Below are positions 45,582 to 53,490 of a DNA stretch of 64,000 nt, one piece after another. The translations under genes were made by a program, and so were the position numbers. Source of the stretch: Pseudoalteromonas rubra (GTDB taxonomy: Bacteria > Pseudomonadota > Gammaproteobacteria > Enterobacterales > Alteromonadaceae); assembly GCF_005887095.1 (NCBI RefSeq), contig NZ_PNCI01000018.1, forward strand, positions 124,001-188,000, written 5' to 3'. The notes beneath the pieces were generated by a model. The model saw nothing but the letters and a program-made list of their open reading frames with translations, was not told where the DNA came from and made no database searches. The stretch's first letter is position 1; each line of letters starts with the position of its first letter.

Positions 45582-46859
45582 CTAATACTGCGCAGAAAAC
45601 GGCTGACTAAAGCGCACGTTGCTGTGCTGCCAGTGTGACGTGTCCGACAAAATGATGCGGGTGCCGACTGTAGCACCATGTTCAATTTCAATGTACTGGC
45701 TGGACATATGACCAAATGTCAGAGGCTGCCGACTGGCCTGCTCGCCAGACTGATCCAGCAGATAAAGGCTGGCCTGACTAAATCCACTGGCCATGACCGG
45801 GCGTTTAACAAACAAGGTATCGGCAAGCGTTGCAATCTCTATGACCCCATCGACGCTTAAGGCCGGACGGACTTCTTTCGGCAGTTCCCCGCTGAGCGCA
45901 ACCTCCACCAGCACCGCACTATCGCTGACAGCTGGGTCAATACGCTTTACAGACCCGTTAATCTGACTTGCCCGGGTATCCAGCACAACAGCCTGGCCAA
46001 TCTGCACATCTTTGATCTGGCTTTCCGGTATGCGCAGCTGGGCAACAAACTGATCATTTCTGGCCAGCATAGCCAGGTTACTCCCGGCACGGATCTGCTG
46101 GCCAGGCTCCAATGGCATGGCCTGGACAATACTATCCATGGTGGCGATTACTGTGAGCCCGTTCACCTGTTGTTCAATGCGCTCTACCTGCTTGCGCAAA
46201 CTGTTGAGCCTTGCGTTACCGGCGCGTAACTGCGCGGCCAGGTTTTCGCGCCGTTTATCAAGACGCTGCTGCTCAAGTAAAAAACGCTGGCGAAACTGGG
46301 CAACATTGATCTTAACTTCTTCAAAATCAATCTTAGAGACGGCAACGATCCCCTGCGCCAGCAGCTTTTCCTGGGCAGCCAGGGTCAGTTCGGCGCGTTC
46401 CAGATTTAGCTTTTCATCAACCACCGCAATTTCCTGATCGAGCAAAGCAGACTCCAGCGTCACCTGCTCCGCGTGGGTCTGTGCTTCCAGTGCCTGTAAC
46501 TGCCAACGCGCCTGATCAAGAGACTCTTTCAGTTCAGGGTTACTCAGTTGCAGCAGCACATCCCCCTGTTTTACCTGCGCGCCGGCTTTCTTAAATACCT
46601 GTTCCACCCGACCATCTACCGGGGTCGTTATCCAGCGGATCTGAGCGGGTACCAGTACGCCGCTGCCTCGCACCGTGACTTTTAGCTCACCCCGGCGAAC
46701 GGTATCAATCAACAACGGGGCTTTATCTACCAGGTTGGTCGCGCTAGTATGGCGGTTAAAAAACACAGCCAGGCAGGTCATCACAACCAAGCCCAGTGCA
46801 CTCGTCGCTTTGCCTTTATGTCTTAACAGGGGGCTTTTTTTCGTTCTCACTATATCCAT
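45582..46859 (-). CDS. Membrane fusion protein (HlyD/MacA-type periplasmic adaptor)
   Basis: A 425-residue adaptor with an N-terminal transmembrane anchor (about 16-34: KATSALGLVVMTCLAVFFN), a lipoyl-like half (GSGVLVPAQIRWITTPVDGR, VFKKAGAQVKQGDVLLQLSN), a long coiled-coil hairpin (about 115-230), the second lipoyl half (NGLTVIATMDSIVQAMPLEPG) and the beta-barrel domain (QLRIPESQIKDVQIGQAV). It is the first gene of the adaptor-ATPase-permease operon and is divergent from a two-component system. Confidence 0.94.
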   Translation of the reverse strand: MDIVRTKKSPLLRHKGKATSALGLVVMTCLAVFFNRHTSATNLVDKAPLLIDTVRRGELKVTVRGSGVLVPAQIRWITTPVDGRVEQVFKKAGAQVKQGDVLLQLSNPELKESLDQARWQLQALEAQTHAEQVTLESALLDQEIAVVDEKLNLERAELTLAAQEKLLAQGIVAVSKIDFEEVKINVAQFRQRFLLEQQRLDKRRENLAAQLRAGNARLNSLRKQVERIEQQVNGLTVIATMDSIVQAMPLEPGQQIRAGSNLAMLARNDQFVAQLRIPESQIKDVQIGQAVVLDTRASQINGSVKRIDPAVSDSAVLVEVALSGELPKEVRPALSVDGVIEIATLADTLFVKRPVMASGFSQASLYLLDQSGEQASRQPLTFGHMSSQYIEIEHGATVGTRIILSDTSHWQHSNVRFSQPFSAQY

Positions 46860-46928
46860 GGTGACTTCTCCAACGGGACGATGCAGTCTACTTTAGAGGG
46901 CGCATGGGCGTGACAACAGGCAAGCTAT

Positions 46929-46964
46929 GTAAAATAAAACGGCGCAGGTTTTACAAAAGTTTAC
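46929..46964. promoter_or_regulatory. Repeat cluster in the exporter/two-component divergent region
   Basis: GTAAAA (46929-46934) and TTTTAC (46949-46954) form an inverted repeat with a 14-base spacer; TTTAC recurs at 46960-46964, 10 bases from the first TTTAC. Direct repeats spaced near one helical turn resemble PhoB/OmpR-type binding sites, and the adjacent gene encodes such a regulator. Binding is not demonstrated. Confidence 0.35.
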
Positions 46965-47035
46965 GTGCACTTTGGCGCCGGGCCAGCTAGATTTTTCTCA
47001 TCACTGGCCACGACTTAAAAGGGAATAACAACAAG

Positions 47036-47725
47036 ATGAAACCCACCCTGCTGATCGTAGAAGATGAACCAGCAATCCTGCGTGGTCTGACCGATTTATT
47101 TGTCTTTCATGGCTATGACGTCGACAGTGAAATGGACGGCGTACAAGGTCTTAAACGAGCACAACAGAACGACTATGCCTGTATTTTGTTGGATGTCATG
47201 TTGCCATCAATGAGCGGCTTTGAGATCTGCGAAGCACTCAGACAAACCTCTGCAACTCAACCCATTATGATGTTGACGGCCAAAAGTACCGAGCAGGACA
47301 TTATCAATGGCCTGAGCCTCGGCGCCGATGACTATGTGGCTAAACCCTTTTCAACCTCGGAACTGGTATTGCGCGTCAATGCGCTGGTGCGCCGCTCGGG
47401 CTGGAGCCAGCATGAAGAAGCGCTGATCCTGAGCAAAAACGTCAGTGTTTGTCCGCACACACTGACCGGAACGTCTTATCAGCTGCCCGTCAAATACACA
47501 CGTCGTGAGGTCAGTTTATTGAGTTACCTGCTACGTCAGAACAAACCCGTCAGTCGTGATGAGCTATTGCATCAGGTTTGGGGCTATAAAACCGTAGGGG
47601 ACATAGATACGCGTACGGTCGATATTCATATTGCCAAGTTGCGCAAAAAAATAGAGCAGGATCCTAAGTCACCACGCCATCTGGTCACCCATCGTGGTGA
47701 AGGCTATCAGTTGTACACTCAGTAA
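47036..47725 (+). CDS. OmpR/PhoB-family response regulator
   Basis: A 229-residue regulator: receiver with EDEPA, D53 in LLDVMLP and the YVAKPF Lys, and a winged-helix DNA-binding domain (about 130-229: YTRREVSLLSYLLRQNKPVS, VDIHIAKLRKKIEQD). It is transcribed divergently from the MacAB-like operon, 176 bases away, and probably controls it. GGGAATA precedes the ATG. The kinase follows 10 bases after the stop. Confidence 0.95.
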   Translation: MKPTLLIVEDEPAILRGLTDLFVFHGYDVDSEMDGVQGLKRAQQNDYACILLDVMLPSMSGFEICEALRQTSATQPIMMLTAKSTEQDIINGLSLGADDYVAKPFSTSELVLRVNALVRRSGWSQHEEALILSKNVSVCPHTLTGTSYQLPVKYTRREVSLLSYLLRQNKPVSRDELLHQVWGYKTVGDIDTRTVDIHIAKLRKKIEQDPKSPRHLVTHRGEGYQLYTQ

Positions 47726-47735
47726 CGGCATCGCT

Positions 47736-49583
47736 ATGTGGTTTAAAGACGCTCAACTAATGAGCTATGCACAACGCAAACAGCGACTGCGCTGGCAGGC
47801 CGGCACCTTTTTACTGTGCCTGTTAATACCACTGGGTATTTTGCTCTACTTTGGTTTTGCACAGCTTAAACAGAACCAACTGAACACCTATCAGGAACAG
47901 GCTCGTCACCTGATATTACAAATTGACCGCCAGATGTTTAAACGCCGGCTCCTTACCGATGCGCTGCCAGTCAACGCATTTGACTACTATCAGGCGGTGT
48001 ATAACCCACTCACCGACGAAACCCTGCAGATGCCCTCAGTACTGTCACATCTGGATCCTGCCAGACCAACGGCCACCCGGCCTATTCAGGGGCTGGTCGG
48101 TTATTTTCAGTTTGATGCGCAGGGTCGGTTCAACAGTCCAATCTGGCCAGAGCCCTTGTCGGATAAGGGCATTGCTAATCCAGATTCAGAGCGAAGGAAA
48201 GCCTCACCTGAGTTACAACAACGTTACGATCAGGCAAAATTCATATACCAGATCCTGTCTAAATCCAAGGCATTGCAAAGCAAGCTGTCGCAGGGATTAA
48301 GCAAAGAAAGCGGCCTGTACCAGCTGTGGTTTGATGTACCTGGCTACTTGATTTTCTATCGTCTGCCCAAAGTTGGCGCGCAGCGAAAGTTGCAAGGTTA
48401 TCTGGTCAGGCGAGAGCCGTATTTACTGAACCTTGTCAGTGAGTACCTGAGCCAAAGTCAGTTTGACCTCCCGGTTTTACTGACGCTGGATGCAGATAGT
48501 TCAAGCGGCTCTAACACTATGTATAGCGCAATGACAACTCAGCCGGAGCCAGTGCATTTTTTACTTACCCATTCACAGTCGCCTGCACGGCGCCTGGCAC
48601 AGACCGACATTCCCACTAACCTGAGTGAGCAATTCTTATATAGCGACGCCCTGCGCTGGCCATTTAACAACTACACACTACACTTTGCGACCCATACTCT
48701 GCCCATGAGCCAGACCATGCTGTACAGCAGTGTGTTTGCCCTGTCGCTGATACTGACGATTCTGGGTGCCTGTTACGGATTTTATCGGCTGAGTGTTAAA
48801 CAGCTGGCGCTTGCAGAGCAGAGAATGAATTTTGTGTCTTCGGTCAGCCATGAACTCAAAACCCCGCTGACCGCCATTCGTATGTATGCCGAAATGCTGC
48901 GCTCAGGTACTGTGGTATCGACGGATGCCCGGCAGGACTATTACGGCTTTATTCACAGTGAAAGCGAGCGACTAAGCCGCCTGATCGACAATATCCTGCT
49001 CCTGACACGGTTAAATCATCACGATCAGGACGGACTGAGCCAGGTCAATCCCGAATACGTGCAAGTCACTATGCTGGCCGATATTATTCGTTCAAAGACA
49101 TCAACCTTGCTAGATAAACACGCCTTTACCCTGAATATGGTCATTGAGCCTCCTTTGTCTGAAGAGGCCGCCGTGTTAGTTGATCAGGATGCGTTTGCGC
49201 AGGTGGTGATTAACATTGCCGAAAACACCGTCAAGTTCTTCGCTGCCGAGGGCATCACCGACCCGGCACGCAGACAGCTCGACATTACCTTTAGACGTAA
49301 CGATCACAATCGCGACAAACTGGAGCTGGAGATCCGCGATTACGGTCCCGGTGTGTCGCAACAGCAGTGCGATAAGCTATTTGAGTTATTTTATCGGGGA
49401 GGCAATGAACTAACCCGCACGACTCAGGGAACCGGGATTGGCCTGGCGCTGGTCGCACAACTGGTCAATGCTCAAAAAGGCCAGATAACCGCCCACCGAA
49501 TGACACCGGGCCTGGCGCTAAGGCTGACCTTACATACTCAACATCTTCACCTTATGATGCCTGAGTCGGGAACTCAGGCATAG
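47736..49583 (+). CDS. Membrane sensor histidine kinase
   Basis: A 615-residue kinase with a first transmembrane helix at about 24-42, a large periplasmic domain (about 43-325) without a recognised fold, a second helix at about 329-352, HisKA with H372 (SSVSHELKTPLTAI), and HATPase with NIAENTVKF, IRDYGPGV and GTGIGLALVAQL. Several ATG codons exist; I chose 47736 rather than 47694, which overlaps the regulator, or 47760. The stop overlaps the right arm of a hairpin. The ligand is unknown; its position beside the exporter suggests a peptide or envelope stress signal. Confidence 0.92.
   Translation: MWFKDAQLMSYAQRKQRLRWQAGTFLLCLLIPLGILLYFGFAQLKQNQLNTYQEQARHLILQIDRQMFKRRLLTDALPVNAFDYYQAVYNPLTDETLQMPSVLSHLDPARPTATRPIQGLVGYFQFDAQGRFNSPIWPEPLSDKGIANPDSERRKASPELQQRYDQAKFIYQILSKSKALQSKLSQGLSKESGLYQLWFDVPGYLIFYRLPKVGAQRKLQGYLVRREPYLLNLVSEYLSQSQFDLPVLLTLDADSSSGSNTMYSAMTTQPEPVHFLLTHSQSPARRLAQTDIPTNLSEQFLYSDALRWPFNNYTLHFATHTLPMSQTMLYSSVFALSLILTILGACYGFYRLSVKQLALAEQRMNFVSSVSHELKTPLTAIRMYAEMLRSGTVVSTDARQDYYGFIHSESERLSRLIDNILLLTRLNHHDQDGLSQVNPEYVQVTMLADIIRSKTSTLLDKHAFTLNMVIEPPLSEEAAVLVDQDAFAQVVINIAENTVKFFAAEGITDPARRQLDITFRRNDHNRDKLELEIRDYGPGVSQQQCDKLFELFYRGGNELTRTTQGTGIGLALVAQLVNAQKGQITAHRMTPGLALRLTLHTQHLHLMMPESGTQA
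49558..49580. repeat. Hairpin at the 3' end of the kinase gene
   Basis: TGCCTGAGT and ACTCAGGCA form a 9-bp perfect stem with a 5-base loop, covering the last codons of the kinase and lying 17 bases past the stop of the minus-strand peptide gene. It could serve both converging transcripts, but no T run follows. Confidence 0.45.
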
Positions 49584-49596
49584 ATGTATCGTGCAA

Positions 49597-49764
49597 TTAT
49601 GCGGTCCAGCAGTAGGTTTTTGTCCAACACACTGGGTAACTGTGGCAAACGATAGGGTTACTGGCACTGGGCCCATTACCAGCGGCGATAGCCTGAGTGT
49701 TGTGCGTATCCAGCGTTTTGTGGCTGAGGTTTTTGACTGGTGATTTTTTTAGTTTGAGTTGCAT
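49597..49764 (-). CDS. Putative RiPP-type precursor peptide, 55 residues
   Basis: A short gene with TAAGGA six bases before its ATG. The N-terminus (MQLKLKKSPVKNLSHKTLDT) is basic and amphipathic like leaders of class I lanthipeptide or GG-type natural-product precursors. It continues to an Ala/Gly cleavage-like stretch (AIAAGNG, residues 25-31). The last 16 residues are a compact core with three Cys, two Trp and two Tyr (CHSYPVCWTKTYCWTA). I do not see a modification enzyme near it; the MacAB-like exporter and two-component pair are adjacent. Frame, site and composition support a gene; the RiPP idea is inference, and a small bacteriocin or signal peptide is an alternative. Confidence 0.6.
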   Translation of the reverse strand: MQLKLKKSPVKNLSHKTLDTHNTQAIAAGNGPSASNPIVCHSYPVCWTKTYCWTA

Positions 49765-50112
49765 AGCTTGTCCTTACCTGTGTTTTTGAGTGAGTCAGTG
49801 CCTTACTCCAGCACCAACGGAGCACACACTCAGAAAACAGTATCCGAGCATGTGGTCAAAATTCAACCACACCTTAAGCAATAGTCAATCTCATTTCCTT
49901 CAACTTAGCCTGCCTCCGCCTTTGAGCATGAGGCACTAAGCATAAAGTTTGCGTTTTAATCCACAATGGCAATTTGAGGGGATAGACGTCAGTACCTAAA
50001 TTATATATAACCTTCGCTACACTTTGATACATTTTGGTGGTGACTGTTACGACTTCTTCAACAGCTCCTCGCTATGCTGTTCGTATCGAAAGTGATGACA
50101 GGAATAAAAATA
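49765..50112. other. Non-coding region between the peptide gene and mipA
   Basis: This region contains the promoters of two divergent genes. An AT-rich block (near 50000-50030, with TATATATAA) could hold a -10 element. I see no other credible ORF; the short frames running from 50034 toward mipA overlap its coding sequence and lack a coding character. Confidence 0.4.
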
Positions 50113-50970
50113 ATGAACAAGGTATTGGTACATACACTGGCAGTTTGCCTTTCTCTGGCAGGCGTAACCAGTGCACCTTTGCAGGCAGCAGAGCCTGTAG
50201 AGGAAAAACGCCCTGACAGTAAAGGGTATATGGCAATTGGCGTTGGTGCTTTCGCAGGGCAAGGGCCTTTTGGTGATGCGGGTGCAGGCCTGGGTTATTT
50301 CATTAATGGTGCTTATGAGTGGGATAACGGTTTGTTTGTTGAGGTCCCGGGTGGGCCCAATAATATTCTTGGCAGCACCAGCGTAGGCTACAACTTGTAC
50401 CGCACCGACCACTGGGATGTGGATTTTCTGGCCTCGTCGGCACACTCAGACGCCGATACCAAATACATTCAACAAGATGGCTCCGAACTGCGCTTTACAA
50501 AAAACCAGACTAACTACCTGGGTGTGCGCTTTCGTGGGATATGGTCAGGGCTAAGATTTCAACTAATAGCAACTCCTAAGCTAAGTGACGACCGGGGCAC
50601 TTATGTGAGCTCGCAGATCAGCAAACACTGGACGATACAAAACTGGCACCTGTTTGGTGCGTATCGTGTGAATTATTTGTCAGGGGGTTTGTTGAATTAT
50701 TACTATGGTGTCAACAACGCAGAGAATAACAATAATAACCGGATCAGCGGGTTACCTAAGTATATAGCGAGTAGTGGCTTGTCGCATAGTTTGCACCTTG
50801 GCGCCACCTATCCGCTCACAGAAAACTGGCTGTTTGATGCGTCATTGCGTTACTATCAGACTCCCAGCGCCGTTGCCGATAGCCCTATCATACAGAATAA
50901 CCTGATGCGTGGTGACAACCGCAGCCGCAATGCATTGGGGCTGGGTCTGTCCGTCAGCTATGTATTTTAG
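50113..50970 (+). CDS. MipA/OmpV family outer-membrane protein
   Basis: A 285-residue precursor with a signal peptide (about 1-26, ending LQAAE) and a C-terminal pattern of beta strands closing in SVSYVF, typical of outer-membrane barrels ending in Phe. Family motifs include YMAIGVGAFAGQGPFGD, FVEVPGGPNNILG and LGVRFRGIWSGL. MipA is a murein-complex scaffold in E. coli and OmpV is a general barrel in Vibrio. It is the first of four genes with DUF3019, regulator and kinase. The ATG at 50113 with AGGAA is preferred over the upstream frame. Confidence 0.9.
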   Translation: MNKVLVHTLAVCLSLAGVTSAPLQAAEPVEEKRPDSKGYMAIGVGAFAGQGPFGDAGAGLGYFINGAYEWDNGLFVEVPGGPNNILGSTSVGYNLYRTDHWDVDFLASSAHSDADTKYIQQDGSELRFTKNQTNYLGVRFRGIWSGLRFQLIATPKLSDDRGTYVSSQISKHWTIQNWHLFGAYRVNYLSGGLLNYYYGVNNAENNNNNRISGLPKYIASSGLSHSLHLGATYPLTENWLFDASLRYYQTPSAVADSPIIQNNLMRGDNRSRNALGLGLSVSYVF

Positions 50971-50981
50971 GGGGCAAGATC

Positions 50982-51368
50982 ATGCGTAAACTCATGTTAC
51001 TCTCGACACTGACAGGTGCCACATTTTTACCCTGTCATGCAAATGTCGATGTCCCTGCAACATTGACACTCAACCCCAAACAATGTGTTGCATTGCATCA
51101 GGGCGAACACTGCTATAGCGAGCTAACAATCCATTGGCAAGCCAGCACACAGGGTCACTACTGTCTGACCCAATCAGACCGAAAAAAACCGCTAAAATGC
51201 TGGGAAAAATCCTTATCTGGCACGCTGACATTGGAACTCCAATTCAATCAAAATGTGGTCTTTGCGCTGCAAGATATTCAACAACATACGCTGGCAAGTG
51301 CACAACTTACTTATGCCTGGGTATACAACAAAAGCAAAAACACACGCGTAAAATGGCGAATGTTCTAA
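50982..51368 (+). CDS. DUF3019 family exported protein
   Basis: A 128-residue precursor with a signal peptide (about 1-20, ending CHA) and paired Cys residues (QCVALHQGEHC; HYCLTQSDRKKPLKCW) typical of DUF3019, a family common in Alteromonadales and often encoded next to MipA and a two-component system. Function unknown. It follows mipA by 11 bases, and its TAA overlaps the response-regulator ATG by 1 base. Confidence 0.82.
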   Translation: MRKLMLLSTLTGATFLPCHANVDVPATLTLNPKQCVALHQGEHCYSELTIHWQASTQGHYCLTQSDRKKPLKCWEKSLSGTLTLELQFNQNVVFALQDIQQHTLASAQLTYAWVYNKSKNTRVKWRMF

Positions 51369-52087
51369 TGACGACAATACCGAATACACACCTGCTCCTC
51401 ATTGAAGATGATCTTGAACTGGCACAGTGGATCTGTGACTACCTGACGGAAAAGTCTTTTACTGTCAGCCAGTGTCATCGCGGCGATCGTGCGCCTGAAC
51501 AGATCATTGGGCTGAATCCTGACTTAGTGATATTAGATGGTATGTTGCCCGGACTGGATGGACTGGATGTCTGCAAACAGGTCAGGTCTAAGTATGAAGG
51601 ACCTATCCTTATGCTGACAGCACGTGACGAGGATATGGATGAAGTGCTTGGGCTGGAAATGGGTGCAGATGACTATCTGACCAAGCCTGTAAGAGCCCGG
51701 GTACTGCTCGCCCGGATCCGAGCGCTGTTACGCCGCCATGTCCCAGCTACTCCCGCGCCTGACCTGCCACAAAGCTCAGAACGTGTTCAAATACAGGGGC
51801 TACAGGTAGACAAAAGTACCCGGACTGTGACCTTACAAGGCCAGGCCATAGAAGTTTCGTCCAAAGAGTTTGATCTGCTGTGGTTACTAGCGAAATCAGC
51901 AGGTGAACTGGTGACCCGCGATTATCTCACCAAATCGCTGCGTGGGTTTGAGTACGACGGCTTTGATCGTTCTATTGATCAACGTATTTCCCGTCTACGC
52001 AAGAAACTCGGTGACGATCCGGTTTCGCCATTTCGTATCAAAACGGTGTGGGGCCAGGGCTATCAATTAATCCGGGATGCCTGGTAA
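51368..52087 (+). CDS. OmpR-family response regulator (RstA-like)
   Basis: A 239-residue regulator with receiver (IEDDLELAQW, D57 in VILDGMLP, LTKPV) and winged helix (about 140-239: VSSKEFDLLWLLAKSAGELV, SIDQRISRLRKKLGDDP). The ATG at 51368 sits in a TAATG junction with the DUF3019 gene; longer frames upstream overlap that gene and are not real. Its TAA overlaps the kinase ATG in the same manner. Likely controls the mipA-DUF3019 operon itself. Confidence 0.93.
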   Translation: MTTIPNTHLLLIEDDLELAQWICDYLTEKSFTVSQCHRGDRAPEQIIGLNPDLVILDGMLPGLDGLDVCKQVRSKYEGPILMLTARDEDMDEVLGLEMGADDYLTKPVRARVLLARIRALLRRHVPATPAPDLPQSSERVQIQGLQVDKSTRTVTLQGQAIEVSSKEFDLLWLLAKSAGELVTRDYLTKSLRGFEYDGFDRSIDQRISRLRKKLGDDPVSPFRIKTVWGQGYQLIRDAW

Positions 52088-53364
52088 TGCGTCAATTTGC
52101 CCTGTCTCTGTTGCTGGCCATTGCTATTATTTCGGTTGCTACCAGCTGGTTGTTTGATCATTTGTATCAGACTATCACTGCGTCCCAGCAGCAACCAAAC
52201 TCTCCTCAGATGCAACTGGCGCACTTAGCCAAAGACATACATACCGTGATCTCAGCTGTGGATACACCACACTCGTTGCTAGTCAACTGGCCAGCACAAT
52301 CCTTGCTTCATCCGCAAATTGTGCCCGTTTCTGAGTTTCCCTTACCCACACCTTTACAGAAAAAACTAATGGCCAATGAACAAATCCAGTTGGAAACAGA
52401 TCAGCAGTTACTGTTTTTGCAGCGCCTGCCTGATCCACATACTTTGCTGGTCATACGTAGCAAACGAATAAAGCCTCAGAATGACACAGCCTGGTGGCTA
52501 ACCATACTGTTTTATGTCGCCACAATGACACTGATCCTGATATGGTTACTGCCGTTTTTACTGCGACTACTCAGGCTGCGTCAGGCCGCACAACGCTTTG
52601 GCGATGGCGACCTGTCGCAGCGCCTTCAAGTGGGCTCGGTACTTTATCTGCGTGATCTGGAAAATGAATTTAACCATATGGCTGAGCGCATTGAATATCT
52701 GGTGCAGGACGTCAAACTGCTCAGCGGGGCGATGTCTCATGAGCTACGCACCCCGCTGGCACGGATCCGTCTCGGCATGGATACGCTGGAGGAAACCACA
52801 GATCCAATCAAGCGCCGCAGCTACGAAGCTAAAATCAACCGCGATCTGGATACCTTGTCTGAGCTTATCGATAAGTTGCTCAGCTATGCCAGGCTGGATC
52901 AGAAGATCCATAACAAACAAAGCCATTTAGTCGATCTGTGTCCATTGATTAAACAGACCAGTGCGGCTTTTGAGAGCTGTGATCTTACGCTCAATTTAGA
53001 TATCCCTGAGCACTCCGTTCAGATAGAAGGTGATGCATTTTACCTGACCACTTTGCTTACTAACCTGCTGGACAACGCTCAGAAATACGGACAAGGTCAG
53101 GTGATCTTGTGTTTAAGCACCAAAGAAAAACAGGCTGTGCTAAGCGTCCATGACAATGGCTTTGGTGTTTCACCTGACGAAGTACTGCATATTTTTAAAC
53201 CATTCGTCCGCGCAGAAAATACACAAAACACAATTCGCAGTGGCTTTGGGTTGGGGCTGGCGCTGGCACAACGGATAGCTGACTGGCATCAGGGAAAACT
53301 CAGTGTCTGTAACTCAACGCGTCTGACGGGAGCCTGCTTTACACTGACACTGCCCTTAAAATGA
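52087..53364 (+). CDS. Sensor histidine kinase (RstB-like)
   Basis: A 425-residue kinase: transmembrane helices at about 5-23 and 137-162, HAMP (about 165-210), HisKA with H218 (AMSHELRTPLARIRLG) and HATPase with NLLDNAQKYG, DNGFGV and GFGLGLALAQRI. It starts in a TAATG overlap with the regulator. The periplasmic loop of about 110 residues lacks a recognised domain. The pair resembles RstAB. Signal unknown; envelope stress is a guess from the MipA neighbour. Confidence 0.93.
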   Translation: MRQFALSLLLAIAIISVATSWLFDHLYQTITASQQQPNSPQMQLAHLAKDIHTVISAVDTPHSLLVNWPAQSLLHPQIVPVSEFPLPTPLQKKLMANEQIQLETDQQLLFLQRLPDPHTLLVIRSKRIKPQNDTAWWLTILFYVATMTLILIWLLPFLLRLLRLRQAAQRFGDGDLSQRLQVGSVLYLRDLENEFNHMAERIEYLVQDVKLLSGAMSHELRTPLARIRLGMDTLEETTDPIKRRSYEAKINRDLDTLSELIDKLLSYARLDQKIHNKQSHLVDLCPLIKQTSAAFESCDLTLNLDIPEHSVQIEGDAFYLTTLLTNLLDNAQKYGQGQVILCLSTKEKQAVLSVHDNGFGVSPDEVLHIFKPFVRAENTQNTIRSGFGLGLALAQRIADWHQGKLSVCNSTRLTGACFTLTLPLK

Positions 53365-53490
53365 GCAGACAGTTGTCATTATCGGGATCCCAATAAACGG
53401 GAATTTAATTGTCTCACGGACAAACCTGACGGACGAAATAGCCATACTGAACTACACTAAGTAAACATAAGATTAATAACATGATTCTGA

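Noticed and set aside
53370-53490. Possible Fur box before the TonB-dependent receptor
   Set aside because: Only a short TCATTATC fragment is seen; it does not make the 19-bp inverted repeat and I would not call it.
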